This document shows, piece after piece, positions 1 to 9,134 of a stretch of 64,000 nt of DNA. The position numbers were made by a program, and so were the translations under genes. Below the pieces are notes generated by a model that was given only the letters and a program-made list of their open reading frames with translations, searched no databases and had not been told where the DNA came from. The DNA comes from Lentisphaera araneosa HTCC2155. GTDB taxonomy: Bacteria; Verrucomicrobiota; Lentisphaeria; Lentisphaerales; Lentisphaeraceae. Where the stretch lies: assembly GCF_000170755.1 (NCBI RefSeq), contig NZ_ABCK01000006.1:267809-331808 (forward strand), written 5' to 3'. Each line of letters begins with the position of its first letter. Positions within the stretch are counted from its first letter, which is position 1.

Positions 1-56
1 TGCTCTTGAGTCTGAGTTTTAGATGTTTTAGGTTTTAATATGCATTTAAGCATATT

Positions 57-96
57 TTGATAAAAATTAAAATAAATTATATATAATATTAAGGAG
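57..96 (+). promoter_or_regulatory. Putative sigma-70 promoter and RBS of the first pseudopilin gene
   Basis: A TTGATA hexamer at 57-62 and TATATA at 80-85 are separated by 17 bases in a very AT-rich stretch, and an AAGGAG ribosome binding site at 91-96 sits 7 bases before the ATG at 104. The match to a housekeeping promoter is reasonable, but AT-richness makes chance matches likely. Confidence 0.45.
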
Positions 97-103
97 AGTC
101 CTT

Positions 104-2290
104 ATGAAGACGCTGATAAAAAGCAAAAGCTTCTCGATTGTAGAAGTCATTGTAGTTTGCGCAGTTGTGGCGATTCTGTCTTCACTGATCATGAGTGCAA
201 GTAGCTCAGTTCGTGAAGCTGGAAGAAAAACAACCTGTTTAAATAACCTCAAACAAATCCAAGCTATATACGAAGCTTATAGAAAAGATCATCGTAAGGC
301 TCCTGCCGGTGATATTTTATTATTAAATGATTTCACTTTCGCTAGTGAGTATATCTCTGAGAGCGACTTGGAAACGTTTATTTGTCCTGGAGATGAATCC
401 AATGAACTTCTAGCAAGAGGCATAGATGGTTTAGATGGTTATACTTCTTATTCTTATGTTCCTATTGATCATTTAAGTAATGGACTTGTTACTAGTGGTA
501 ATGAATTAGCTAGTAGTGAAGAAGTTCAACTGGCGTCAATGAAATTAGTTGCATTTGATAAAGATGATGGAAATCACCATGGTAATAGGAATATTGTTTA
601 TTTTCACGGTTCTGGAAATAGTAAATCAGGTATTGCTCAAACATTAAAAAGAGGGACATTTTCAGACCTTGCTCTCCTAGATACTCCGGACAACGCCTCA
701 GAAGCTGATGACAACGCCTCAAGCGAGGAAGAAGAAGCTGATGACAATGCCTCTAACGAGCAAGAAGAAGCTGATGATAACGCCTCAAATGAGGAAGAAG
801 AAGCTGATGATAATGCCTCAAACGAGGAAGAAGAAGCTGATGATGACGCCTCAAACGAGGAAGAAGAAGCTGATGATAATGCCTCAAACGAGGAAGAAGA
901 AGCTGATGATAACGCCTCAAACGAGGAAGAAGAAGCTGATGATAACGCCTCAAACGAGGAAGAAGAAGCTGACGATAATGCATTAGAAGAAGCTCAAGAA
1001 GAACTAGAAGCTCGTGAAGATGAATTAGTTGAAGCCTCTGATGAAGCCGATGAAGCCTTAGAAGATGCTCAAGAAGCCGAAGAAGCTGCTGAAGCTGCTG
1101 AAGCTGCTGAAGAGGCTGCAAGAGAAGAAGCCGAAGAAGCTGCAAATGACGCTAAAGAAGTTGCTGAAGAAGCTGCTAGGAAGGAAGAGGCCCTTGAACA
1201 AGCTAAAGAAGCTTTAGAAAATGGACCGCAAGGTTACGATAGCCAGAACGTAACTCTGCCAGATGATAATAAAGGTAGTGTCGTTACAGTTAATACAGAT
1301 GTTACAGTTACCTTGGAGCTCATTGGCTCAGGTTTTTCTTCAAATTCTATCTATTCAGATATCACAGTTGGTAATGAAACCTATAAGTGGGAAGATGAAG
1401 GTGGGGATGCTCACACAAGACACGTCGTTGGTGTGGAAGGTTTGGCTATAGACTTAGATGTTGAGACCGGCTTAACTATTGCAGTTAACGGTAGAAGTTC
1501 ATATTATGACTCATCCAACCTTCAAGGAAAAGATAACTTAATGGTTTACAGAGATGGCGACAAAGCGACTTCAGTTGGTGGCTATAATGGTCAAGATTCA
1601 GTTAAAACATTTTTAAGTGATTATATCGATAAAGATGGTTATGTAACAATTGGTGCAGATCAAGTCATTTTCCTGATGGAATTAGGTACGACTAATAAAA
1701 GTAAATCTTATTACGATATGCAGGATTTAGTTGTCTTGGCAACTTTTGAGGTTGTTGCGACAGAGGAAGATGTAGCAGAGCTTGAGAAACAAGTTCAAGA
1801 AGCAAAAGAAGCTCTCATAACTGCAACTACTGATGCGAATGCCGCTGCAGAAGCTGCTGCTGAGGCAGCCGCAAAAGCTGAGACCGCAGTAATCGCTGCT
1901 GAGGCCGCTGCTGAGGCTGCTGCAGAAGCTGCTGAAGATGTCGAAGCTGCTGAAGAGGCTGTGCTTGAGGCAGAAGAAACAGAAAAAATGTGCCGTAATG
2001 GGAACACTCAAAATCAAAATAACGGTTTTGGTAATGGTGACCAAGATGCTCCGGGTAACAGCTTAGAAAATAATAATGCTGAAAATGCCCAAGGTAATAA
2101 TGGCAATACCAACCCTAACTCAACTTCGAGCGAAGCAGATAACTCAGCGGAAATAGCGGAGTTAGAGGAAAAAATAGAAGAGTGGACAACTAAGCATCAG
2201 AAATTTGTAAAAAATGGTAAGAAAAACAAAGCTAAAAATATTCTTAAAAAGATTGAAGCAGCACAAGCTGAGCTGGAGGCTTTGAACTGA
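104..2290 (+). CDS. Large pseudopilin-like protein with acidic 11-residue tandem repeats and coiled coils
   Basis: The N-terminus has a type IV pilin-like signature: a short basic leader, then FSIVE from residue 10 with Glu at mature position 5, followed by a hydrophobic helix. Residues up to about 195 resemble the exported pseudopilins common in Lentisphaerae/Planctomycetes, with a CLNNLKQI segment and a late His-Gly-x-Arg-Asn stretch. Residues about 198-293 are roughly nine copies of an 11-residue acidic unit (EEEEADDNASN) encoded by a 33-bp DNA repeat. An Ala/Glu-rich probable coiled coil follows, then a non-repetitive, probably beta-rich domain (about 390-590), a second Ala/Glu coiled coil, an Asn/Gly-rich linker and a Lys-rich tail. 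At 728 residues it is far longer than ordinary pseudopilins. It is probably exported and membrane-anchored by its N-terminal helix. The function is unknown; a surface or structural role is a guess. Confidence 0.75.
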   Translation: MKTLIKSKSFSIVEVIVVCAVVAILSSLIMSASSSVREAGRKTTCLNNLKQIQAIYEAYRKDHRKAPAGDILLLNDFTFASEYISESDLETFICPGDESNELLARGIDGLDGYTSYSYVPIDHLSNGLVTSGNELASSEEVQLASMKLVAFDKDDGNHHGNRNIVYFHGSGNSKSGIAQTLKRGTFSDLALLDTPDNASEADDNASSEEEEADDNASNEQEEADDNASNEEEEADDNASNEEEEADDDASNEEEEADDNASNEEEEADDNASNEEEEADDNASNEEEEADDNALEEAQEELEAREDELVEASDEADEALEDAQEAEEAAEAAEAAEEAAREEAEEAANDAKEVAEEAARKEEALEQAKEALENGPQGYDSQNVTLPDDNKGSVVTVNTDVTVTLELIGSGFSSNSIYSDITVGNETYKWEDEGGDAHTRHVVGVEGLAIDLDVETGLTIAVNGRSSYYDSSNLQGKDNLMVYRDGDKATSVGGYNGQDSVKTFLSDYIDKDGYVTIGADQVIFLMELGTTNKSKSYYDMQDLVVLATFEVVATEEDVAELEKQVQEAKEALITATTDANAAAEAAAEAAAKAETAVIAAEAAAEAAAEAAEDVEAAEEAVLEAEETEKMCRNGNTQNQNNGFGNGDQDAPGNSLENNNAENAQGNNGNTNPNSTSSEADNSAEIAELEEKIEEWTTKHQKFVKNGKKNKAKNILKKIEAAQAELEALN
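694..980 (+). repeat. 33-bp coding minisatellite
   Basis: About nine tandem copies of a 33-bp unit lie in frame inside the large pseudopilin gene and encode EEEEADDNASN-type units. The central copies are nearly identical at the DNA level, including synonymous positions, while the first copies are more diverged. This suggests recent expansion by slippage or recombination. Confidence 0.9.
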
Positions 2291-2326
2291 GATTTTCTTT
2301 CTCAATATAACAGAGTATTTGATCAT

Positions 2327-2356
2327 AAGAGCCTTTTCATTAGAAAAGGCTCTTTT
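2327..2356 (+). terminator. Rho-independent terminator after the large pseudopilin gene
   Basis: AAGAGCCTTTTC at 2327-2338 and GAAAAGGCTCTT from 2343 form a 12-bp stem around an ATTA loop, followed by a T run. It lies 37 bases after the stop codon. Confidence 0.85.
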
Positions 2357-2519
2357 GTATTTGTAGTCCTTAAAGTTTTATAGATGTTTGTGCTTAATGT
2401 ATTTTGTGAATTTTTTAGATGGATTGTAGGTTTTTGCTAGGTTGTTTGACGTTTGATCAATATAAAGAAATTAAAATTGGATATACATTAAGTAAATGAT
2501 TTAGAATTTTGGAGAAATT

Positions 2520-3110
2520 ATGAAAAGAATAAAGAAAGCTTTTACTTTAATTGAGATGATGATGGTGCTCGGGATTATTGCCATTCTCTTTGGGATTGGC
2601 ACAGCTGTATTTACAGTGGCAACGGGGAAATCGGAGATAGCTAGTGCAAAAAGTCAAATAGCCCAATTAACAGCGGCAGTAGAAATGTATTATGACCGTT
2701 GGGGTCAGTATCCATTGGCTAATGGAGCCGATGTTAATGATGAGTTTAATTTTGGTGAGTGGCTTTCAAAAATAGCGGCGGATAATACTTTAGACAACAA
2801 CTGGACGGGTAAGCGAGCTATGTTTATTAAATTTAATGAACAAGGATATGATGTGGATAACCCTGATTATGACGCTGATGGGGCTACTGCTACTGTGGTG
2901 TCGGATCCATGGGGGACTCCTTACGGGTACTCATATAACACAGCAACTAATAGTTTTATAATTTATTCTGTTGGGACTTTTGATCAAATCGATGGTGACC
3001 TAAAAGCTGATTGGGTTTCTTCTGAATGGCAGTTTAGTGATGATTCTAATGGTCCATACGGGGGTAAAGAGGCACAAGAAGTTGGTATAATTTCCAGTCA
3101 TTTAAAATAA
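2520..3110 (+). CDS. GspG-like major pseudopilin
   Basis: The protein starts with a basic leader and AFTLIE, placing the prepilin peptidase site between Ala7 and Phe8 with Glu at mature position 5. A hydrophobic helix follows. The globular part contains DPWGTPYGY and a later SVGTFDQIDGD segment, the pattern seen in T2SG/GspG-type pseudopilins near their calcium-binding C-terminal loop. Its 196 residues are slightly longer than classical GspG (about 140-150). A GGAG ribosome binding site precedes the ATG. No gsp assembly genes lie nearby, so it may serve a scattered type II secretion or pseudopilus system. It follows another pseudopilin gene but is separated from it by a terminator, so it probably has its own promoter. 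Confidence 0.8.
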   Translation: MKRIKKAFTLIEMMMVLGIIAILFGIGTAVFTVATGKSEIASAKSQIAQLTAAVEMYYDRWGQYPLANGADVNDEFNFGEWLSKIAADNTLDNNWTGKRAMFIKFNEQGYDVDNPDYDADGATATVVSDPWGTPYGYSYNTATNSFIIYSVGTFDQIDGDLKADWVSSEWQFSDDSNGPYGGKEAQEVGIISSHLK

Positions 3111-3131
3111 GAAGGGAGTGTGTAGGAGGAA

Positions 3132-3905
3132 ATGAGGTGGTCTTTGGCGCGCAAGCGCATGTATGAAGCTTGTCCTCGTCGTTACAAGTATCATTATTTA
3201 GAAAGTCTCTATGCCTTTGACGAGGATAGGGACTTTTTTTCTAAGAAGCTCTATCAGCGGCGGCACGAAAAGACTTGCGAAGAAATATTTGCGTCTTGTG
3301 TTCAAAAAATCATTCCACTGGTGTTTTGCGAAGGTCGCAGAAGTTCTATAGTGAATAAGGCTTTAGATAGTACTATTTCACGAGAACTTATGTCTTACCC
3401 CGAGCAGGATCGCGAGCCAATTAAAGATCGACTGTACCCACGAATTGGTCGCTTGCTAGAGTCTTTATTGAGCCTAGATCAGTTCAAATGGCTATCGCCA
3501 ATGGAGATGTGTTTACACAAAAATGAATTTTTACAGTTTGATACAGATGGTGTGACGGTTGATCTGTTTGTTTCATTGGCCTGGCGAATTAAAGGTGAAT
3601 TAAATATTCTTCGTCTTCAGTATGGTGGTCTTGATCAAGAGGCGATTGCTTTGGAGGCTTTGGCATTTTATAAACTGTATGGGAGTGATTTAGCAAAAAT
3701 TCAATTTTGGAATTTATTTATTAGAGAAGATAATTGCTATATGTCTGAGAATAAAGTTGATTTGTCAAGACTGTTTGATGTGCGAGAAATGATTCTAAAA
3801 ACAAGAAGCTTATTGAATAATGACGAAAATGATTTTCCATTCACAAAAAATATGGCATTATGTGAGTCGTGTAAGTATTTGTCGCTTTGTGAAAGATATG
3901 AATGA
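3132..3905 (+). CDS. PD-(D/E)XK nuclease-like protein with Fe-S cysteines, catalytic motif apparently degenerate
   Basis: The N-terminus carries a Ser/Arg-rich helix followed by ACPRRYKYHYL, the first-cysteine motif of the RecB/AddB/Cas4-type nuclease fold. The C-terminus has CESCKYLSLC, giving the remaining cysteines expected for a 4Fe-4S cluster that closes this fold. Where such nucleases carry the Asp-x-Lys-Thr-Gly core, this protein reads ILRLQYGG, so the catalytic Asp and Lys appear to be replaced. It is 257 residues, about the size of an isolated nuclease domain. An AGGAGG sequence lies just before the ATG with unusually short spacing. It is followed closely by mqnE but has no obvious link to it. 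The fold assignment is moderately sure; loss of activity is inferred by eye. Confidence 0.6.
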   Translation: MRWSLARKRMYEACPRRYKYHYLESLYAFDEDRDFFSKKLYQRRHEKTCEEIFASCVQKIIPLVFCEGRRSSIVNKALDSTISRELMSYPEQDREPIKDRLYPRIGRLLESLLSLDQFKWLSPMEMCLHKNEFLQFDTDGVTVDLFVSLAWRIKGELNILRLQYGGLDQEAIALEALAFYKLYGSDLAKIQFWNLFIREDNCYMSENKVDLSRLFDVREMILKTRSLLNNDENDFPFTKNMALCESCKYLSLCERYE

Positions 3906-3927
3906 GAATAAAAGTTAGGTTTTTTTG

Positions 3928-5007
3928 GTGAGTAAGATTCAAGAGATTTATGGTAAAGTCGAAAGGCAGGAAAGAATAAGCGAAGTAGAGGCCGTGTGCC
4001 TTTATGAAGATGGTGATTTGGCGACTCTGCAAAAGTTCGCTCATCAAATACGCAGTGAAAAACACCAAGATAAAACTTTTTATAATCGTAATATTCACTT
4101 CGAGCCAACTAATAAATGTGTTTATGCCTGTAAGTTTTGTAGTTTTGCCCGTAAGCCAAAAGCAACAGAAGAGGAAGGCGCTTGGGATTATGGTACTGAA
4201 GAACTTAAAGAGCAGTTGGATAAGTACCCAGTAGGCAGCTTGACAGAAGTGCATATTACTGGTGGTGTCCATCCCGATCGCGGCGTCGACTTTGGTGAAG
4301 AATTAGTAAGTTTTATCAAGCGCGAACGTCCCGAAATTCATGTCAAAGCTTTCACTGCAGTAGAAGTTACTTGGATGGCAAAACTGAGTAAGTTGAGTGT
4401 AAAAGAAACTCTGACTCGACTAAGAAATGCTGGCCTAGACTCCTTGCCGGGTGGTGGTGCAGAGATCTTTGACTCATCGATACGTCGAAAAATTGCAGGT
4501 GGTAAGGCGCCAGCGGATAGATGGTTGGAAGTTCATGGGGAGGCACATCGAGTTGGCTTGTCATCGAATGCTACCATGCTTTATGGACATATAGAAGATT
4601 ATTCACACCGAGTGGATCATATGTCTCGATTACGTCAATTGCAGGATGAAACGGGCGGTTTTAATTCTTTTATTCCCCTGCGTTATCGCAATGAAAATAA
4701 TAGTATGAGTAACTTAAAAGAAGTTAGCTTAGATGAAGATATGCGAAACTTTGCTGTTGCGAGGATCTTTTTGGATAATATTCCCCATCTAAAAGCCTAT
4801 TGGGTTATGCTTGGCGTGGAAGAAGCTTTTAAAGCTTTGGACTATGGCGTGGATGATATGGATGGCACTGTAGATGATAGTACAAAGATTTATTCCATGG
4901 CGGGATCCATTGAGAACCCTGCTTTAAGTCGAGATTATTTATGTTCAAGAATAGCTGAACACGGCTTTAAAGCGGTGGAAAGAAACTCAGTTTACGAAGA
5001 AATATAA
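3928..5007 (+). CDS. mqnE: Aminofutalosine synthase MqnE (radical SAM)
   Basis: This radical SAM enzyme adds SAM-derived adenosine to 3-[(1-carboxyvinyl)oxy]benzoate to form aminofutalosine, an early step of the futalosine menaquinone pathway. The cluster motif CVYACKFC (Cys-x3-Cys-x2-Cys) lies near residue 66. Family-diagnostic stretches follow, including VKAFTAVEVTW, LDSLPGGGAEIFD, NATMLYGHIE and LQDETGGFNSFIPL, which fit MqnE rather than the cyclase MqnC. The length of about 359 residues is normal. The start is taken as GTG at 3928; TTG at 3925 is an alternative, and neither has a strong ribosome binding site. No other menaquinone genes are in the window. Its presence implies menaquinone-based respiration. 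Confidence 0.93.
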   Translation: MSKIQEIYGKVERQERISEVEAVCLYEDGDLATLQKFAHQIRSEKHQDKTFYNRNIHFEPTNKCVYACKFCSFARKPKATEEEGAWDYGTEELKEQLDKYPVGSLTEVHITGGVHPDRGVDFGEELVSFIKRERPEIHVKAFTAVEVTWMAKLSKLSVKETLTRLRNAGLDSLPGGGAEIFDSSIRRKIAGGKAPADRWLEVHGEAHRVGLSSNATMLYGHIEDYSHRVDHMSRLRQLQDETGGFNSFIPLRYRNENNSMSNLKEVSLDEDMRNFAVARIFLDNIPHLKAYWVMLGVEEAFKALDYGVDDMDGTVDDSTKIYSMAGSIENPALSRDYLCSRIAEHGFKAVERNSVYEEI

Positions 5008-5119
5008 GTTTATTTACAGTTTTGTCCTAAGTCGACCTCTCCTAGGCTTAGTTGCCCTTGATTTAAGTAGTATTTTAAAACATACTTTTTCAAATTAGAA
5101 ATGAATCATAGGAGAGACC

Positions 5120-7042
5120 ATGAACAGCAAAGAGAAATTTTCAAAAGTTCACTTTGTTTCACTGCTCGCGATTGTTGCTTCCTTGGTCCTAACTTCATCT
5201 TTGTACGCCCTGAAGTTATGGTACCCCATTGAAATTTTTTCCACTTTTATTTACTTGGGAGCCTTCACTCTTTTAGTTGGAGGAATTGCTTGGCAGAGTA
5301 ATAGGCTAGAAGCGAAACTTATAGAATACGGTCAGCAGGCAAAAAAAGCTTCTGGTGATGCTTTATTTGAAGAGGAGGAAGGTACCGATTTAGCGTTTGC
5401 TAAAAGATCCTTGATGTTTTTTGAACGCTATGTGGTTTCAGTTTTTTGTTTTGCTGTGGGCATTGGCGCTCTCGTAGGGATTTATTATTTTTGGTCGCGA
5501 CTCGCTACAGATCCTGAGCTTGCCCTTGATAAGAGAAGTTCAAATGCAGCGGCAATGATGATGGGGCTCGCTGCAGGCTATTTTATATTTGCTTCTTATG
5601 CGGGCGGTGTTTCGCGAGATGTGGGCAGTTCAAAATTACGGGCATTATCCGGGTGGTTTTATTGTTCAGCGATCATGCTCTTTGTCTTAGGCGTTTTTGA
5701 AATCACTTCCGCTTTAGAGCTTTTTGATTACAGAAAACAGGTTAATTACGCTTTTGTGGTTATTATTGCGATCTTAGCAATCGAGATGGTTTTAGGCATT
5801 GTGATGGAATCATTTCGCCCTCGTCACAGTGAAGAAGAAAGGGCTTTCTTATTAGAGAGTCGCATGCTAACTGTGATGACCAGCCCCGGTGGTTTAGCAT
5901 CAAACATTGTGCATGTCATTGAATATCAAACAGGTATTCACGTTTCAGAAAATAGTTTTAATATCGTTTTTAAGAAAGTTTTACTGCCGATTTTAGCCGT
6001 GCAGGCTGGCTGGCTGTATTTGATGACGACTATGGTCGAAATTAAACCAGGTTATGCGGGAGTTAGAGAGAACTTTGGTAAAATTAGCCGAGATGCTGGT
6101 GGCGAGGTTGTGCAACTTCAGCCAGGACTCAATTTTAAATTGCCATGGCCAATGGGCAAGATCTCTATATATAATGTTGATAAGCTCAGTACTTTTACCG
6201 TTGGTCAAGTTAAATCAGCTACCTCTGCTTTGGGAGAGCCACCCATGGAAGAGGACGAGTATAAGATTTCTAATGAAGAGAAAGTTAACGTTTGGGGCCG
6301 TAAATCACATGGTGCTCATGAAGAAGGTTATGAAGACTTTAATTACCTAGCCTCTGATGCGGCATCTGAAAAATCAAATATGAACATGTTGACGATTAAG
6401 GTTCCCGTTCATTATAAAGTGAAGGATATATATGAGTATCTTTACAATTATAAAGAACCTCAGTTAGTTTTACAGTCATTGGCCGAGCAGGAATTAGTCT
6501 CTTACATAGGGCAAGCTGATTATAGCGCTTTCATGGGTAATGACCGTACTCAAGCAGCTGATCAACTCAAGAAAGTGCTCCAAGAAAAAGCCGACGCAAT
6601 CGACTTAGGCGTAAATGTGGTTTTCTTAGAGATTGAAGCGTCGCATCCTCCTGTAGATACCGTTTTGAGTCACGATAGAGTGATGGGGGCTGTTTTTGAA
6701 AGTGATGCAAAAATATTTAAAGCACAAACAAAGGCTAAGAGAGAAGTGAGTGCTGCCAGTAGCTATAAACTACAAATGATTGAAGAAGCAAAAACTGAGA
6801 AAGTTCAGCGCATCGCTTTTGCACGAGCTCAATCTGAACGCTTTACGATTCAGCAGAGGATTTACGGTAAGGCACCAGGAATATTTAAGTTGGTTTCTTA
6901 TTTAGACTTTATTGAGCGCGACCTTAATGGAGTGCCCAAATACATCTTTAATTCGCCAAAAGCAGCGAAAAACATCATCATCAATTTTGAAAATAATAAA
7001 AATATTGGCTTACTCAAAAGCCTTAGTGTAGAAGAGGATTAA
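5120..7042 (+). CDS. HflK-like SPFH-domain protein with extra N-terminal membrane segments
   Basis: The N-terminal 300 residues contain several hydrophobic segments (near residues 12-30, 35-55, 105-130, 150-170, 180-205 and 210-230). A further membrane-proximal segment is followed by an SPFH/band-7 domain beginning around KPGYAGVRENFGKI. Classical HflK has one membrane segment, so the polytopic N-terminus is distinctive. A Glu/Lys/Ala-rich helical region follows the SPFH domain. A GGAGAG ribosome binding site precedes the ATG. The gene leads a five-gene set with very short spacing (2 bases to the next gene). SPFH proteins form membrane-ordering rings, often with a partner protease such as FtsH, but no protease gene is present here. 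Function beyond SPFH scaffolding is unassigned. Confidence 0.8.
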   Translation: MNSKEKFSKVHFVSLLAIVASLVLTSSLYALKLWYPIEIFSTFIYLGAFTLLVGGIAWQSNRLEAKLIEYGQQAKKASGDALFEEEEGTDLAFAKRSLMFFERYVVSVFCFAVGIGALVGIYYFWSRLATDPELALDKRSSNAAAMMMGLAAGYFIFASYAGGVSRDVGSSKLRALSGWFYCSAIMLFVLGVFEITSALELFDYRKQVNYAFVVIIAILAIEMVLGIVMESFRPRHSEEERAFLLESRMLTVMTSPGGLASNIVHVIEYQTGIHVSENSFNIVFKKVLLPILAVQAGWLYLMTTMVEIKPGYAGVRENFGKISRDAGGEVVQLQPGLNFKLPWPMGKISIYNVDKLSTFTVGQVKSATSALGEPPMEEDEYKISNEEKVNVWGRKSHGAHEEGYEDFNYLASDAASEKSNMNMLTIKVPVHYKVKDIYEYLYNYKEPQLVLQSLAEQELVSYIGQADYSAFMGNDRTQAADQLKKVLQEKADAIDLGVNVVFLEIEASHPPVDTVLSHDRVMGAVFESDAKIFKAQTKAKREVSAASSYKLQMIEEAKTEKVQRIAFARAQSERFTIQQRIYGKAPGIFKLVSYLDFIERDLNGVPKYIFNSPKAAKNIIINFENNKNIGLLKSLSVEED

Positions 7043-7044
7043 TT

Positions 7045-7965
7045 ATGGAAGCTAAAAAGAAAAAGAATCCTATCCCAATGATTGCGGTGTTGCTCGTGGC
7101 CGCAGTATTTTTAGGCTCGTCAGTCTGTCGTCAAGTTTCGGAAAATGAGTACCTAATAATTACGCGCTTTGGGAAAGTTAATCGCATCGCGGAGCCAGGG
7201 CTTACTTTTAAGTTGCCTTATCCGATCGAAAATAGCATATCTTTAGAGAAACGACTCAATACCTATGAGCGTCCACTGACCCAAACGAGTTTGAAAAATG
7301 CTCGTAGCTTAATGGTTTCTATGTACTGCATTTGGAAAATTGCTGATGCGGAAGTTTTTCTTCGCACAGTTAATACCAATGCCGAAGCGCAGAGCAATAT
7401 TCTCCCCAACATTATTGGCTCAGCAAGTGGTTCAATTTTTTCGCGTTATGAAATGAATGATGTGGTGACGACTGATGCAAAAGCACATAAACTTGCAGAG
7501 ATCGAACAAAGTATTGCCCAAGAAGCTAAGAAAAATGCAGAGCAATATGGTATCGAACTCGTGAGTGTGGGAGTTCGTCACCTAGGCTTGCCACCCAATA
7601 AAACACAACAGTCACTTATCGAGAGAATGCGTCAGGAACGTGAAGTTGAATCTCAAAAATATCTCATTAAAGGTGAAACCGAAGCTCAAAAAATTATTAG
7701 TGAAGGTAAGGCAGAAGGACGTAAAATTCGCGACACGGCCTTAGCAGAGGCTGAACGTATTCGTGCAGAAGGCGAGATGGAAGCCGCAATGTATTATGAA
7801 GTTTTCAATCAAGCACCTGAGCTCGCCAGTTTCTTGTTAAAACTAGAAGCCTTAAAATCGGCCTTAGCCGATGGCAAAACTGCCTTGATTCTCGATGTTA
7901 ACACCAAGCCATTTGATCTTCTCAATGATGGCGCGATTAATGTCTTAGGCGAAGGAGCTCGCTAA
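7045..7965 (+). CDS. HflC-like SPFH-domain protein
   Basis: A basic N-terminus and one membrane helix (residues about 9-27) are followed by an SPFH/band-7 domain with NEYLIITRFGKV and EPGLTFKLPYPI. A charged helical segment rich in EGKAEGR/RIRAEGE repeats follows, as in HflC. Its 306 residues are typical for HflC. It begins 2 bases after the preceding HflK-like gene and its stop overlaps the next start, so co-translation is likely. In the HflK-HflC family the partners build a large membrane cage that modulates FtsH. Here three SPFH proteins occur together, so the stoichiometry may differ. Confidence 0.85.
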   Translation: MEAKKKKNPIPMIAVLLVAAVFLGSSVCRQVSENEYLIITRFGKVNRIAEPGLTFKLPYPIENSISLEKRLNTYERPLTQTSLKNARSLMVSMYCIWKIADAEVFLRTVNTNAEAQSNILPNIIGSASGSIFSRYEMNDVVTTDAKAHKLAEIEQSIAQEAKKNAEQYGIELVSVGVRHLGLPPNKTQQSLIERMRQEREVESQKYLIKGETEAQKIISEGKAEGRKIRDTALAEAERIRAEGEMEAAMYYEVFNQAPELASFLLKLEALKSALADGKTALILDVNTKPFDLLNDGAINVLGEGAR

Positions 7966-9134
7966 TGGCTCACGATCACCATCATCATGAACATGGTGAA
8001 AGTTGTGATCATCACGATCATCACCATCATGAACCTGTCGTAGAGCAGCAAACTGGCGAAGCGGAAAAGGCTGTTGGTAAAGCTTTGACTTTTATCTTTA
8101 CAGCAATGCGTTTCTTCATGTTAGTCCTCTTGTTTTTTGTGGTTCGCAGTGGTTACTTTACTGTCGAATCGGGTCAACAAGTTATTACCTTTAAGTTTAA
8201 AGAGATCATGCTTCACGATGGTGAGGGTTTTATTAAGGACGAAGGATCAGTTCATTTAATTCTGCCGAAACCTTTTGGTGAAGTTCTTAAATTCTCTTCG
8301 GCTCACACCCCACAACTGGTGAGTAGTTCGAGCTTTTGGCCGAGCGGTGTTGGGCAAGCTCTTGGGGCTTCTGCGCAAGCAGGCGATTCTACAGCTGACT
8401 TAATGATGGGTGATGATGGCTACGTCCTAACTGGAGATCAGTACCTTTATCATGTGAAGGGCCATTTGACTTATCGTGTTGTCAATCCAGTACGTTATTA
8501 CAAAAGTTTTTACTCCACAAAATTGGATGAAGAAGAAGGTGATAAACGAGCCCAAGATGTTTTAAGGAATATCGTTGACCGTACACTTACTTTTCAGAGT
8601 TCTAAATGGAGTGTGGATAAAGCACATTACGTCAGCCAAAATGAGTTCATGCAGATTTGCTTAGATTCCATTCGCAAAGAAGTTAGCACTTTGAACTTAG
8701 GCATTGAATGCGACCGTTTCGATATCAAACCAGAAGATAGAAAACCAATTGCGCAACTAAGTGGTAGCTTTGCTGGGGTTTCCCGTTCTATTACTTCGGC
8801 AAATAAGGCAGTCTCTAAAGCTCAAGAAGAAAAAGAAATAATCATTTCACAAGCACGTCAAGATGCTTACTCGAGTGAGAAGGATGCAGAAGTTTTTAAG
8901 AGTCGTCTGATTTCCCAGCTCAAAAATAGAAGTGAGAAATTCTCCGCATTTCTCAGTGTCTACGATAAAAAGAGCCCTGAGAAATCGCTTCTGCCGCTCT
9001 ACATGACTTCATTATCACAATCTCTGCAAAAAGTTGAGAACAAGTTTATTATTTCTGGTACAGACAACCCCAATAACCAAATTCGGATCAAGTTATCTCC
9101 GTTTGCAGATGAAGAAAAACAGGAGGGCAAGTAA
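7965..9134 (+). CDS. Third SPFH-like protein with a histidine-rich N-terminus
   Basis: The first 30 residues contain dense His clusters with Asp/Glu and one Cys, a likely Zn/Ni/Cu-binding cytosolic tail. A single membrane segment (about 42-64) is followed by an SPFH-like region beginning VESGQQVITFKFKEI. The C-terminal third is helical. The start overlaps the stop of the HflC-like gene (TAATG), and its own stop overlaps the next start in the same way. The His-rich tail is shared in character with the downstream P-type ATPase, suggesting the SPFH complex and the pump act on the same metal. That link is inference from the shared composition and the operon. Confidence 0.75.
   Translation: MAHDHHHHEHGESCDHHDHHHHEPVVEQQTGEAEKAVGKALTFIFTAMRFFMLVLLFFVVRSGYFTVESGQQVITFKFKEIMLHDGEGFIKDEGSVHLILPKPFGEVLKFSSAHTPQLVSSSSFWPSGVGQALGASAQAGDSTADLMMGDDGYVLTGDQYLYHVKGHLTYRVVNPVRYYKSFYSTKLDEEEGDKRAQDVLRNIVDRTLTFQSSKWSVDKAHYVSQNEFMQICLDSIRKEVSTLNLGIECDRFDIKPEDRKPIAQLSGSFAGVSRSITSANKAVSKAQEEKEIIISQARQDAYSSEKDAEVFKSRLISQLKNRSEKFSAFLSVYDKKSPEKSLLPLYMTSLSQSLQKVENKFIISGTDNPNNQIRIKLSPFADEEKQEGK

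Noticed and set aside
708..986. A 92-codon open frame overlapping the minisatellite in another frame, and a long antisense frame at 753-1145
   Set aside because: Both arise because a 33-bp repeat unit without stop codons stays open in any frame. They have repetitive, implausible compositions and no ribosome binding site.
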